Shown one piece after another: positions 12,195 to 24,295 of a stretch of DNA of 64,000 nucleotides (position 1 is the stretch's first letter; each line of letters opens with the position of its first letter). A program made the translations under genes and the position numbers. Source of the DNA: Cercis canadensis (taxonomy: Eukaryota; Streptophyta; Magnoliopsida; Fabales; Fabaceae). The notes below the pieces were generated by a model. It was not told the origin of the DNA, did not search any database, and saw only the letters and a program-made list of their open reading frames with translations. The stretch spans positions 14,009-78,008 of the forward strand of contig QAOA01008548.1 in assembly GCA_003255065.1 (NCBI GenBank), written 5' to 3'.

Positions 12195-12865
12195 ATATTT
12201 ATTTTGATACAAAATTCTCACAACTCATTCTAACTAAATATCATTTTCCTAAAAAAAATAACTATCCTCAAATGCTTCTTAGTTTTTAAAAGTGAAATCT
12301 CCCAACCAGCGGTTGAGATATTAGAATTAATTTTTGGTTCATTAATGGGATGCAAAGATCAGAAAGTGTTGCTCCAACATTCATTTCCCGTAATCAGAGA
12401 GAACATAATTTTTCCTGTACTTACTCTGGAAGTCGCACGGATGCATATGGATTTGACTTTTTCAGCATGTAATATACTTGAACTGTAGCAATCCAGTGAG
12501 TGATGATCCTGAGTGTGTGGATACTGCTTCCTGCATCAATTGGAATTCCAAAGTGAAGAGACAATTAATGAGGTAAAATCAGGAAGTATTTTTCTATTGC
12601 TGTAAAGTTTGTTTAAGTACAAGTACGCTTTGACTAACTAGGAAAAAATTTGACAGAAATTTTTCTCACAACTTATCCTAACTAAATATCATTTTCCTCA
12701 AAAAAAAAAAATTGTCCTCAAATGCTTGTTAGTTTTAAAAGTGAACTCTCCCTCCAGTGGTTGAAATATTAGAATTAATTTTTGGTTCATTAATGGCATG
12801 CAACGATCAAAATGTGTTGCCCAATCATTCATTTCCCCGGGTAATCAAACGGCACATAATTGGAA
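12195..12865. repeat. Diverged direct repeat pair of about 210 bp
   Basis: A segment with TCTAACTAAATATCATTTTCCT, AAATGCTT, TTAGAATTAATTTTTGGTTCATTAATGG and CATTCATTTCCC occurs at about 12205-12415 and 12660-12850. The copies bracket the LRK10L ectodomain scrap, so part of that paralogue's surroundings was duplicated. Confidence 0.7.
12469..12572 (+). pseudogene. LRK10L ectodomain (WAK-associated) fragment
   Basis: In one frame this reads VIYLNCSNPVSDDPECVDTA followed by SCINWNSK. It matches the C-terminal part of the extracellular domain of LRK10-like kinases, where LNCSNPV and D-T-A-x-C-I-N are common. It ends at a donor-like GAG/GTAAAA. There is no signal peptide and no GUB_WAK N-terminal part, and no kinase exon follows. 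It is a stray exon piece of a second LRK10L copy, lying downstream of the kinase exon at 9.7 kb. Confidence 0.65.
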
Positions 12866-15060
12866 TAATATAATTATGTGATATAACGAAATAAAATTTA
12901 TTAAAAACAAAACAAAGTTGAAAATAAATGTAATTTGAATCTTTTTAGGATTCCTGTGAGTGTTGAGTTATAAGTTTGTTAATTTCAAGTGTTTAAAAGT
13001 TTGCATTACTTATGTTAGTGATGTTGGATGGGGAAGTACTCACTTGCACTCCAATCCCTCAATCAACAAGTATTTTCTACACTTAGAGCAAAACTTGCAT
13101 CTTAATGGCCAATGACATAAGACTTAATACTCCTATTTGTACTAATATATTGAAACTTCTACATGCACTAATATTAACTCTCAACATTATCTCTAGACAC
13201 ATAAAACAAGATATATTTCACTTGTGACACTTATTCAAGTAACTTGGACACTTAAGAAAACTAAAAGTCTAATACATGAACAACTATTAAATTTCAAATT
13301 ATTATTTTCAACAAGTGCAACCTATTTAAGAACTTGAAATAACAAGAAGGGTAAATTAGTGAAATCTAGAAATCACTTTGTCATAATATAAATAGGAACA
13401 CTGAATCTTGCCTTATTTGGGGATTGGGTTCTCCCCCTAGTGCATAAATCANATTGGATTCTCCCCCTAGTGCATAAATCAGTAGTATATTTCCCCTATA
13501 ACTTTACGTTCATTATGTAAAATAATCAAGGCAAATATAATGACTGTAAATAAATTTCCATCCATTTCATGTCTTAATGTAATAGCTCAAATGTTCATGC
13601 AGGCAACCTTTAACCATGGTGGTTGGTGAATTAAAATCTGACCTATATTGGGGTTTCTTGAAATGAATATATATATAGTTGTAGTGTAAAGGCCCTATGG
13701 CAACATATATAAAAAGAAATATTCTGCTCTGATAATTTTTCAAAATAGTGTTCTGTTTCTATAACACTGCAAGTGTAGATGCCATCCATCATTCAATGAT
13801 GTGCGCAAGGGGAAAACGTAGAGAAGTTTAATAAATTGGTATAGCTCAAGCCACTGGTTAATTGAGTATCAGTTCCTTACTAATATGAAAAGATACATAG
13901 AGGGAAAACAACTGAAATTGTATTAATTGATGTAATGTATTTATACATGGGTCCTGGTGTAACAAACACCAGAATATGCTTTGAACTATTCTATATTTGA
14001 ATCCTAACAAATTGAACAAACTCTTTTTGGCCAATACAGATTATATTAGATTCTCATGATTATGCGTGGGACAGTTTTTTAGATATAAAAAGATAGATAT
14101 ATTCTTTATTAATAGCATAATCATAATAATGCTAAAGTTCATTAATTATAAAAAGTAATTTTTTTTGACTTAAAATAAATACGAGTATTTTTTGAAAAAA
14201 TGCTAAGATTCTCGATAAAGTTATATTAAAACCAAATGTGAGATAAAAGATTGCTATGAAACATTTGTCAAACATTCTCAAGAATATTTAAGGTCAACCA
14301 AATGTATTTATAATATTACCGAGAATTATAACTCCCAAAAACCAAAAAAGAATTTATCTACCAAATACTCGTAAGTCTAGACATACTCCCAATCTTAATC
14401 ATTAATTATTCCACTTACATCTAGTGACTGTGAAGCTACCACCTATACTCTCTAATTAAAAGGAAGAAAAAGTCACGTGACCTCTAAAGGAGAGGTTACA
14501 CTTACTCTCAATCTGATCATTCGGTCCGCCTTTCCTCTCAAACGCTACCAGCAAGCTTTAGATAGTGAACATAGAAATAAATTTTGAAGGATAATTTGGT
14601 AAAAGGCATAACTAACATTAACAAATGCAATTCTGATTATAATAAAATTAAAGCTTCCTTTTTCAGCTTATGCACAATAGCTGTTTGAGTGTGTTGAAAA
14701 ACGTGCACAGCTGTTATATTAATTTTACAAAACATGCAATAATGATAAAAGAACTGATTATCGTACTGCAACAGCTGTTAGAATGCTTCTAAAAGCATTC
14801 CCAAACACGCTGCAAGGTGTTCTCACATTGATTCGGTGGGATAGATCAGAGAGGTTCGCCAAACAGGAATGAGGGAGACAAGACTGAGAAGAAGGTGGTG
14901 GATACAGTTGACTGAGAAGGCCAGGGATTATGAGAAGAGATGAAGCATCGCTTTTAGAGTTCACACGAATTCTTTCTTGTTCATTGGTGAATAAAGGCGG
15001 CAGCTTCGCCGCTATTAGATGTAAGTGAAACAAAGGATTTAGGTTGAGAGTAAGTGCATC
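12866..15060. other. Intergenic AT-rich sequence
   Basis: Apart from the contig overlap at 13.4 kb, I see no gene, RNA or recognisable transposon terminus here. The segment at about 13900-14050 has a copia-LTR-like texture but no termini that I can defend. Confidence 0.4.
13423..13481. repeat. 29-bp duplication across an N (assembly)
   Basis: Bases 13423-13451 and 13453-13481 are the same 29-bp segment with one substitution, separated by an N at 13452. This is another unmerged contig overlap. Confidence 0.8.
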
Positions 15061-15061
<1 letters not shown>

Positions 15062-15100
<39 letters not shown>

Positions 15101-15107
15101 NNNNNNN

Positions 15108-15162
<55 letters not shown>

Positions 15163-15164
15163 CA
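15062..15164. repeat. Compound (CA)n-(TA)n microsatellite with 7-N gap
   Basis: About 39 bases of CA repeat, seven N at 15101-15107, a further CA run to about 15136, then TA repeats to about 15162. The gap is where the assembler could not size the repeat. Confidence 0.95.
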
Positions 15165-15904
15165 GTTTTTTTTCTTTTTTTTATTAGAAATGTAATTTTA
15201 TTGCATTAAGCTAATCAGCACTTACACAATAACAAATAATAGCATATGAAATTCTCAAAACAATATTTCTTGAAATTCAAATATATAGTTAATACCCCAA
15301 AGTAAGCTTACTAAAAGGCAAATAAAAGTATAGCTCCAAGTCTTGGCAAAATGGAGGCCAACGGCAATCGACAACAAAGCATCTTTAGCAGCGGAGAAAA
15401 ACACCAAATGTGCAGCAGCACCTGAAGTATTATCCTTACAGAATACATGAAATATGACATAAAATTTTTGAGATCTACCAAAAATGGAGGTTCAATCTGA
15501 TGGATTAACCCTTAGAACACCAGATCTGCCTTTGAACAATGAGAGTGTGTAAAACAAAACTGATAGATTGGAACAATTTATTGAAAGGACAAACCAAAAT
15601 ACCTAAAAAACACAAACAATTGAATAAAACAAATAGACAGGGTTGGCGCCACACAAAGCGGAGCACAAAAAAAGGAACAAAAGAATGAGACGGAAACCTT
15701 ACAAGAAGAAGAGGAGAAACAAGAAAAGGGCCGAACTTATTGGAAAAAGTCACACCTAAGGACGGTAGAGAAGTCGGACAAAGTTGCAGAAGTAAAGAGA
15801 AGGGAGAGCTTCTCTCTCAATCCCTAGCCGCCTCCCCACTTCATTTGAAACTTTATATCAGTTTTGATTTGCTTTGGAGTATTCTAATCCACCGTTAAGC
15901 TTTA

Positions 15905-16605
15905 TTTAATTTGGAAACAAGATAAATGAGGAGGGAAACAATATAAGTGGGAAGAAATTTAATAAATAATTTACAAATGACATGTATACATGTATATATG
16001 ATGATAATGTATCAGGGATGTTGCATCTCTACATTCATTTTCTCATGGACCCTAAAGATATGTTTAGATAAAAATGTAATATTCCAATTTAACAGCAGTC
16101 CTAACCCTAACCAATCCCCTTGTTTTCTCCACCCAATGCTGGATTTAGATACCAACATTCTATTGAATTATCTTATTTAAAATAGAAGTAACTACCACCA
16201 ATTAGATTAGGTACTCAAGAATTTTAATTTACATAAAATTTGACATATATGATTAGCACCACAATTTTAATTGATTTTAGGATTTGGTTTATGAAATTCA
16301 GTTTCTAGAAGAAATATATGTTGGCCTTGATTTTCTTGGTAGTATTTTAATCCACTGTTAGGAGACAAACTAATGGTGAGGGAAACAATATAAGTGGGAA
16401 GAAATTTAACAAACAATCTACACATGATACATGTACATATATATCTCGTGATCATGTTTCTAGTATGTTCCATGTCTAGATTCATTCTCTAGTCTATCTT
16501 AAAGATATATTAGGATAAGAATGTAGCGTTCCAAATTAACTATGGCTGTAGACCTAACCAAGCCCATTGTTTTCTCCACCCAATGCTAGATTTGGATACC
16601 AACGT
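15905..16605 (+). repeat. Tandem duplicate of an upstream region
   Basis: The segment at about 15930-16170 recurs at about 16378-16605. Shared words include GAGGGAAACAATATAAGTGG, GAAGAAATTTAA and TTGTTTTCTCCACCCAATGC. This looks like a duplicated promoter region of the small unrecognised gene family described at 16745, 21294, 30380 and 33251. Confidence 0.7.
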
Positions 16606-17045
16606 TTCCATCAACTGTTTTCTCCGCCAAAAACTGCTTTGCAATTCTATATGAAGTTCCAGAGCCCAGGGTTTAGACTCAAGCCACTCTCTAATATACT
16701 CTAATTCCTTTCTCCTTCTCTCTTTATCTTTACAGTAGCTTTTAGTATGAAACCAGGCATGGCAGTCTCCGAAGTAGCCGATGAAGTAGATGAAGCTTGG
16801 GAAGCCACTCATTTACTAGTGATATTTTGCAGGGTCCGTGCTTGATTATTGTATTTTCATGGCTATTCGTTTTCTTTTTCCCATTATATGATGGATTTGT
16901 TTCTTCATTTGCAGTCTTTTACATAGCAGAGGGCTGTGTTGAGACTAAACATGTCATATATCACATTCTCTTCTTGGTGCCAGGCAATTTGTCTCATGGG
17001 TTTGTAATTCATTTTAGATCTTTGCATTGTTACAATAATACAAAG
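16605..17045 (+). pseudogene. Unrecognised small-gene family, copy 1
   Basis: Upstream words (AACTGCTTTGCAATTCTATAT, GACTCAAGCCACTCTC) are shared with the copies at 30.3 and 33.1 kb, and an ATG at about 16757 opens a short acidic frame (MAVSEVADEVDEAWEATH). An exon-2-like segment follows an acceptor TTTGCAG near 16914 and resembles exon 2 of the minus-strand copy at 21.0 kb (GAGACTAAA, CATATATC, TTGGTGCCA). In phase it meets stops early, so this copy is probably broken. I do not recognise the family. The N-terminus is consistently short and Asp/Glu-rich, and no domain can be named. Confidence 0.4.
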
Positions 17046-17119
17046 AACTAAAATAAATCATTCCCATCAAATAAATTGTCGTGGCACCAATGATGGAATC
17101 TGATATAAGACATCTTTTG
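16946..17119 (+). repeat. Imperfect inverted repeat (hairpin), 45-nt arms
   Basis: The left arm 16946-16990 (with CATATATC and TTGGTGCCAGGCAATT) pairs with the right arm 17074-17119 (with AATTGTCGTGGCACCAATGA and GATATAAGACATC) over most positions, with a loop of about 83 nt. The right arm is the antisense of exon 2 of the same gene family. A hairpin of this size and origin fits an inverted gene duplication of the kind proposed to give new MIRNA loci. No known mature miRNA was recognised. Confidence 0.6.
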
Positions 17120-17849
17120 TTCTAGTTTTGTAGCAGACAGAATTGAGATTCTAGAGTCATGCCATTCTTCGTCTTTGGGAGATTGTGGAGGCTTATTTAC
17201 TTATAAAAAATTAGAGGGCGAAAGAAATATTTATTTTATATGTCAATGTTTGATTTCGTTATAGATTATGAATGGAACCAAACAAGATATAGGTAAACTT
17301 AAAATTGTGAGGGGGGCTGATATAGATGAATATATATTGTATAAATCCCTGTATGCGAAATTTTTAACTAAAATTGTAATTGGAAAGCTACATATCCTTT
17401 GTGATCACTAGAATTATATTGAAAGCAAAAGAAAAAAATTGAAATACTTTGTGATACTGAAAATAACGAAAAATAACCTCAAATAATAGACCCATATTTG
17501 GTTTGTTGTTCTTCCTCATTTTTATGAAAAAAAAGAAGAAAAAAACACAAATGGTAGAAGTTGAAATAATATAATTCAAACAAAATATTTGTTCTTTTCT
17601 TCATTGAACTTTTCTCCAATCTATTATACAACTATATACTGTTGACAACCTTTTTTAGTCCAATACTTTCTTGGACCAAGCTTAGAAGAAAAGTAGTGCT
17701 CTTTTAGAAATTATGGGTCATTCAATGTCTAATGAGAGCATTGTTAGACGAGAAAAAATTATCATTGCTCTAATCTTCGAATGAAATTAGTCTCACGCCC
17801 AATTGAATAAAATGTGGATACTCATGGTATTGAAAAAAAAAAAATATGG

Positions 17850-19320
17850 GTCAAAAAATGCTTATAAAAAACACGTGCAAAAATGAAAAAATTGAAGTTT
17901 TTGGACTGGCTTTGGGTTCTGGGTCACATGGCCCAGACCAGAAGCCGTATGGCCCTCAGCCCACATGCCATGGGAACGTTGATTTTAGCACGGCCCATTT
18001 ATAATTTCCAAATATAGCTACAACAGCGAATCCCCCATTGAAAGAAACTCCAAGATGCCTCTTCGACCTCCATCTATAAATATACCACGTTACACACATT
18101 CCAGGACACCTAGAGACACGAAGGAATACACCAATCCCAAAAAGATGCCCAAGTGTGTCTGAAAGAGGTTAGTAGTAAAGCTTTGCTCCACTAGAAATCA
18201 ATCTAGTAGGAGAAAGCTCTGCCCCTCTAGAGTAAAAATGTCAAAGTAAGGGAGCAAAGCCTTGCCGAAGAGAAGGTCGAACCTCTGGATCGTGACAAGG
18301 AAAGTGTCACTGCACTTAGGTAAGTCTTCTTACTTTCTTTTAGAAGCATGTTATAGGTCACTTTTTGTCAAGCAATCATTCTTTTCTTCTTCTTAAATCA
18401 TAAAGGTGCATGCTTAGGTTAGGTTGCATAGCATTTTGCATGAGGGGAGGTCCATATTATAGAATGATCTTTTAGAATGAATTAATCAATGAGAAAGTCA
18501 CCGCTTTTATTCTTTTGAAAACCATTTTTTTCTCTGAAACGGCTGCCTGTCTGCCCTAAAGGCCATCTTTTTGCAAAAAAAAGCCCTAACTTCTCTATCA
18601 AATCAATTTTTTGCGACATTGAACTGGATCCATCTGAGGTCCATTCGGCCGTCCTTCATTTTCAGCCCTAATTCCCTCAAACTTTTCTCCAATTCTGGTC
18701 TAACCCCAAATTTCCCGAAAAATTACCAGAAAACTCAATTTTTCCATATACCCTTTTAAAGAAAAATCATTTTCAAAAACTCTTTCTCATTAATTGGCAC
18801 GTTTTAAGATAAGTAGACTATGGGCTTTGATGCCTAGAATACGAGCTACAATACGTAGGCCTCTAAGAAGGCAAATCTTGGACCAAGTCCAATCCAAGTC
18901 AGTCACCATGTAGCCTCTTTCTCTTTTATTTCATTTCAAGTCTTAGCTTTATTCAAATTCTACACTTTAATTTCATTTACATTCAAGTGTTGTATTTTCC
19001 TTCAAATTTAAGTCCTTAATTTCATTTAAATTCGATCTTTTATGTTTTTTGTCTTGTCTTTTATTTTATTCTCTCTCCCATTCCCGTTCACCCCTTTTAT
19101 TCTTTTATGCAATTATTCATATGTATTCAGTCAAGTGATAATTGATTTATCATTAGAGATCAACTATTAGTTTGGCAAGTTAGGATGCCTAATGACTCGT
19201 AACTAGTAATTAACTTACTCTCCAAACCTAAACTTTGATTTGAAAGACCCATATTTTCCTTTGCTTTGCGTAAAACAAGGTGGCGATTCTATTTCTTAAC
19301 CAAGAGCCATAAAAAATGCC
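17850..19320 (+). mobile_element. Ty3/gypsy-like LTR remnant
   Basis: The segment carries a TATA box (CTATAAATATACC near 18074) and a run of GC-richer leader-like sequence. At its end is AACAAGGTGGCGATTCT near 19276, which resembles the GGTGGCGACTC found at the LTR ends of Tat/Ogre-type gypsy elements. No gag or pol frames are attached, and I could not define the termini or a target-site duplication. It could be a solo LTR or a fragment. Confidence 0.4.
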
Positions 19321-19580
19321 TCATTATACATATCAGCCTGAATGGCATGCTCTCATATACAAAGAGTAAACCAATCAAGTTGCAGTTGACCAATATTAAT
19401 AATATTTATTCTAACAAATTGTGTCCTCTTTGCTTCTCATTCTAAATCATTTGCCTCCTCCTTTGTAGTAGAAACTCTCTGTTATTGATGGTTTGTCCCT
19501 TTAACTATGCAATCGCTACTATTTTGAGTCAGACTGGTCAGGATATCATAGATGAAGGCTTTATCAAGTAACTAATCTAG

Positions 19581-20267
19581 ACAGTCACTGATTGATCATG
19601 ATGATCGAGTGTATTGGTATTATCTCTTGTACCCTCATGGTTAAAACTAAATTGTGGTCATTATGATTTTTTTTATTTTTTATTTTTTATTTTTTTTTTA
19701 TGTATCTTCATTCATGTATTAGTTTTTAGTTACTGCATGTATGATTATTTAGAGAACTAGATTGAGTCATTTACATATTTTATTGACAGTAACAACTTCA
19801 ACACATCCATAGTCAATTTCCACAGAAGTTGTCCCAATCCTAATTATATATGTCTCACTTGTTGCATGGAGCTAAGAAATGGCAACGATGGTAAAGCTGA
19901 TATCTCATGTGAGTGTTGTTTTACCCTGCTCTCCAACTACACTCACATGAGATATCAGCTTTACCCTCATTGCCATTTCTTAGCTCCATGCAACAAGTGA
20001 GACACATATCATAACTACAATTAGGATAGGATTGGGACAGCTTGTGTGGAAATTGACTATGGATGTGTTGCAGTTGTTACTGTTAATAAAATAAGTAAAT
20101 GATTCAATCTAGGCCTCTAAATAATCATACATGCGGTAAGTAAAAACTAATACATGAATGAAGATATCAAAAATAAAATTCATAATGACAACCTTTTAGC
20201 TTTAACCATGAGGTTAGAAGAGATAATACCAACACACCCGATCATCATCATCAATCGGTTACTGAAT
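19581..20267. repeat. Long inverted repeat, arms about 330 bp
   Basis: The left arm 19581-19915 and right arm 19940-20267 are reverse complements with few mismatches. The innermost stem (CACTCACATGAGATATCAGC and its complement) is perfect, and the loop is 24 nt (19916-19939). The arms have no open frame. Candidates are a foldback transposon, a hairpin-siRNA locus or a recent inverted duplication. Similarity is highest near the centre and fades outward, with extra T-rich sequence in the left arm at about 19670-19700. Confidence 0.9.
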
Positions 20268-20281
20268 AGTATCCTCTTCCA

Positions 20282-20452
20282 TTAGTTGATTGTCAAGCAA
20301 GTTCCTCTTTGCAGTATTTGTAGTAATCTACTTTCGGCAGTGAAGTGATCGAGCATAAACTCCATCAATTCTGCTTCCCCTAATCGCCGAGTATCAATAA
20401 CACAACATAGAATCTTAAGAGGAGGATTGAAAAGAGGAATTCGTTTGTTCAT
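20282..20452 (-). CDS. Small hypothetical ORF, 56 aa
   Basis: The minus strand opens with ATG at 20452 and reads MNKRIPLFNPPLKILCCVID, continuing with TRRLGEAELMEFMLDHF to a TAA at 20282. Composition is protein-like and unlike the AT-rich flanks. It lies on the same strand as, and about 0.5 kb downstream of, the small gene at 20972-21294, so it could be a further exon of it. The frame then abuts the inverted repeat. I do not recognise it. Confidence 0.3.
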   Translation of the reverse strand: MNKRIPLFNPPLKILCCVIDTRRLGEAELMEFMLDHFTAESRLLQILQRGTCLTIN

Positions 20453-20971
20453 CTCCTAATTGTTTAATGCTCATGGACACTAGAAGAGTATTATATCCTT
20501 TTCGAAGCCCACGAACAGCTAAGAAATAGGTAAGATGAGATTGCTAGAAGATTACCAGGTAAGACTGAGAACACCAACAAGAAGCACTGGGACATGAAAA
20601 AGCGTCACCAGAATTAGAAGAGCTGCTATTGATGATATTAAGAATCATAAAGTCATTATAGCATTAATTTTTCCGACACCGCAAGCCAAACCTGTGTATG
20701 AAAACTTTCATATACAATGTGGAGCCTGAAAAATTACGTTTCATCTCAAGACCTATATAATTGTACATCAAATATTATCATTAAGAAATCAACCAGAAGA
20801 TATGCACATTAATTAGAGCATTCAAACATGAGAACACCATACTTCAGAAGTGTCAAATATCTCAAAGAAGCTAACAAATTAACAACAAACCAATTGTTTA
20901 TCTCCACCATGTCAAAAAACAAGAGATAAATAAATAAACAGGAAATGGAAAAACATACAAAGCAAGGGTCC

Positions 20972-21294
20972 TCATCCCTGCTCCAATAATAAATTAATAA
21001 AATATTGGTTAGTGTTCTCGTTATTGTGGCACCAATAATGGAATTCGATATATGGCATCTTTAGTCTCAAGCCTAACCTCTGAATAAGAGAAATCTGCAA
21101 ATTGAACGAAAATGCATCATATAAATTATAAAGGAAAAAATGTGAGTAGCAACGAAAAAATATAATCAAGCAAGCATCAAGAAAATTACCTTTGGTAAGT
21201 CACTGATATGATGAAATTCCCAACCCATGAGGTTTTCAGGACCAATTCTGATATCTTCATCTTTGTCATCAACCTCCTCATATAAGATCACCAT
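20972..21294 (-). CDS. Unrecognised small gene, copy 2 (two exons)
   Basis: This is the best-preserved copy of the small family. The ATG at 21294 opens a 35-codon exon (21190-21294) that starts MVILYEEVDDKDEDIRIGPE and ends HHISDLPK at a GTAATTTT donor. An acceptor TTTGCAG precedes exon 2 at 21094, which continues in phase to a stop at 20972, giving about 76 residues. The N-terminus is acidic; there is no signal peptide, transmembrane segment or known motif. The upstream sequence shares CCATTGTTTTGTC and GAGCCAGTCTCTAATTTCTC-like words with copies at 16.6, 30.3 and 33.1 kb. It could equally be the first two exons of a longer gene. Confidence 0.4.
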
Positions 21295-21299
21295 GATTG

Positions 21300-22426
21300 G
21301 GAGAAGATGAATTGGATGAGTTTATGAGAAATTAGAGACTGGCTCAGTCTGAACCCTGAATCATAGAGTTTAAAAAGACTAGCAAAGTGGTTTTGGATGA
21401 AGAAAACAGTGGGCTGACAAAACAATGGATGGGAACATTAGGTTGGTAAGTAACTGGTATCTTGTACCAGGGAGGCTGTTTGGTCAGTGCTTTTAGATGT
21501 AAGTTTTCTAGATTAAGAAAATCATAAAATGGAATGTAGCCGAGGGCATAGAAAGTAATTAATGGGATAGATTATGGTGCATAAATAATGGCTGATGTAA
21601 TTGGTTTGTTTTCCATTTCTTTTTTGAATTGGATCTTTTAAATTGAGGACAGCACTTTAATCAGTAAAGTGCAAGGGAAAAAGATAGAAAAATAATGGCT
21701 GTAATTCATCAAGATGAAGGTCTATATATTTTTGAATATCAAATTTCCCTTTACTTTCTTCAATACACCTCCTTAGAGGTTCAAGATTCTTTTACTTGCC
21801 AAATATATGTATGGCATTAATTTCACAATTTCTATTAGTAATTATTTTGGATTTAGATATTTTAAAGTAAAGGGTGCACCTAAGAGAGAAAAGGAAAATA
21901 ACCGTTGAATCAACAATTAATTTTTTTTTATAAAATGCATGCACTTCCATGAATGCCTAAATGGTAAATACATATCCTTACAAAATGCAGCCCTCAATTC
22001 AATAAAACAGAACCAAGTCCAATCACTTTAAGAAACCTTTTTATGGGAAAGTCCAAGCATTTAATGTCCTAAAACTATCACTAAATAAAACCAAAACCAC
22101 AAGAAGCCAAGTTTCGAACATGAGTCGTAAGAATCTTACCACTATTAAAAGCTGGGTACATGAACATTTAAGTGATTATTAGAATTCATGAAACAAATAC
22201 ACTTTTATTTAGACTTTTTCTCTTTCTTTCCCTCATAAGTTAAAATCCTCAATATAAGCATAGCCTTCTCGCAACTCAGATCCTATATTATATTTTGCGT
22301 ACCTAGAATATGTGATGTACATACCTCCATTATCCATTGACCGAGATCCAATTTCACTATCTTCAATTCCAATCTTGATCAACGTTATTTCAGCAAAATC
22401 CACTTCTTACTTCATTCTATAGATAA
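21300..22426. other. Upstream flank and spacer
   Basis: The proximal part, about 21300-21480, is the promoter-like region shared with the small gene family. The rest is AT-rich and I see no gene in it. Confidence 0.4.
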
Positions 22427-22431
22427 CTATG

Positions 22432-22566
22432 TGAAAATCCCTCAAGATGAGGGAAAAACCAAAGACCAGAGAGAAAAAGCAGATGAAGCAGAAACCAGAG
22501 AGAAAGTAAACCATAGAGATGAAAGAATTTTTGTATATGTGTATTACTTCATATCGGAGATACAAT

Positions 22567-22617
<51 letters not shown>

Positions 22618-22774
22618 TTATTTTATATAAGCAGAGAAGTAAATACGCAAAGATGACACATAGGCCACCCAACTAACTACTCTAACAATACTCTAACAAA
22701 CTATTACAGGATAACCAAAATAAGCTAACTAACTAATTACTGTGGTTAAGTGATAAATAAAGCTGTAGACAATA
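22432..22774 (-). repeat. 3' LTR of the 22-29 kb copia element
   Basis: A 343-bp LTR, matching the 28624-28920 copy except for a TA microsatellite expansion at about 22571-22613 and a short local duplication of ACTCTAAC. Read on the minus strand it starts TATTGTCTACAG and ends GGGATTTTCA, so the outer dinucleotides are TA and CA and not TG and CA. The adjoining polypurine tract and the target-site duplication support this edge. Confidence 0.9.
22571..22613. repeat. (TA)n microsatellite inside the LTR
   Basis: About 21 TA units. The other LTR has only a short imperfect TA segment at the same place, so the tract expanded after insertion. Confidence 0.9.
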
Positions 22775-22785
22775 GCCCCCCTCAA
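22775..22785 (-). other. Polypurine tract
   Basis: On the minus strand this reads TTGAGGGGGGC immediately before the 3' LTR. It is the expected plus-strand primer site and helps place the LTR edge. Confidence 0.85.
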
Positions 22786-24295
22786 ACTTGATGTGGAGAC
22801 AATCCAAGCTTGCCTAAGAGCTCATGGTGTCGTGGGTGTGAAATGGACTTGGTGAAAATGTCTACAAGCTATTGTTGGGTAGGAAGATGAGAAACCGAAA
22901 TCAAGCCATTGATCAACTGTTCTCTAACATAGTGACAATCAATGTCTATGTGTTTGGTGTACTCATGAAATACAGGATTCATTGCAATGTATATAGCTGC
23001 CATATTAGCACATTTGATGGGAATGAGAGTGATGTATGAAACACCAAGGTCATGAATTAGTCTGCTTAACCAAGCCAACTCAACAGTTACTCTTCTCATG
23101 GAATGGTATTCTGCCTCAGCTGAAGACAAGGACACCGTAACCTACTTTTTGGATTTCCAGGGAATGGGGCTGCCTCCAAAAGTGACAAAGAAGCCATTGA
23201 CTGATTTGCGAGAGAAAGGGCAAGCTGCCCTATCTGAATCGCAGTATGCCAAAAGCTGCATATTAGAGGAGTTGTTCTTGAGTAATCCTTGGATAGGGTG
23301 AGAGTGCAGGTACTGTAACACATGAACGACAGCTTGAAGGTGGGCTTGGCAAGGTTTCTGATTAAACTGACTCAGATATTGAACATTGTAAGTAATGTCT
23401 AGTCCGGTATGAAGGAGAAAATTAAGCTGGCCAAGTAAAAGTGCAATCCTGAAGTGGGTTAGGCATATCCAGAGCAAGTTTTAGATAATTTGCAAAAGGC
23501 CTTGCAACCTGAGGTAGTGATGAAACCTAAAACTCATCACAAAGCTCAGTAGTATATTTCCTTTGACTGCCCAATAAACCTTGTGGAATCTTGGTAAATT
23601 CTAAGCGAAAAAAGTAATGCAATTCACCAAGATCTTTAATCTTGAATGTGTCATCAGTGCTGCAATGTTTCAGAGAGTTTGGCATACTATTGTCTTGAAG
23701 CTTGCTTTAATCCATAGAGAGATTTCCTCAATTTGCAAACTAATGAAGGATCTGAAACAGTAAGGCCTTGAGGCACTGTCATGTAGATGTCCTCATGAAG
23801 ATCTCCAAGAAGGAAGGCGTTATTGACATCTAATTGAAATAGGGGGCAGTTGCGTTTGACAGCTAGTGCAATGATGGTTTGAATGGTGGTGAACTTTACT
23901 ACATGAGAGAATGTTTCATCAAAATCTTCATCCTCTTTTTGTGTGAAACCGCAAACCACCAATCTGGCTTTGTACCTTTCAATAGAACTGTCTACTTGCC
24001 TTTTTATTTTGTAGACCCATTTGCAACTAATTGGCCTTTTACCTTTTGGTAACTTGACTAATTCCCAGGTTTTGTTTTGATACTTGTCTTTTAGAACTAT
24101 ACAATCCATGCTTTAATACTGAATTTTTACCTGCATTGCAAGCAAATTCTCTATAAACATGGTGTTTAATCCATAAATTGGCTTTGACAGGTACCAAGAT
24201 GGGTAATTTGGAAATGAGAAGAATTTGGCAGCAATTCATGGAGAAAATGGCAATGAGAGCAGCATTCTACCAAGTTTTCTGCTAGACACGGGCAG

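Noticed and set aside
14758-15138. Open frame with a Cys-Val repeat
   Set aside because: It is a translation of the CA microsatellite and the N gap, with no independent coding evidence.
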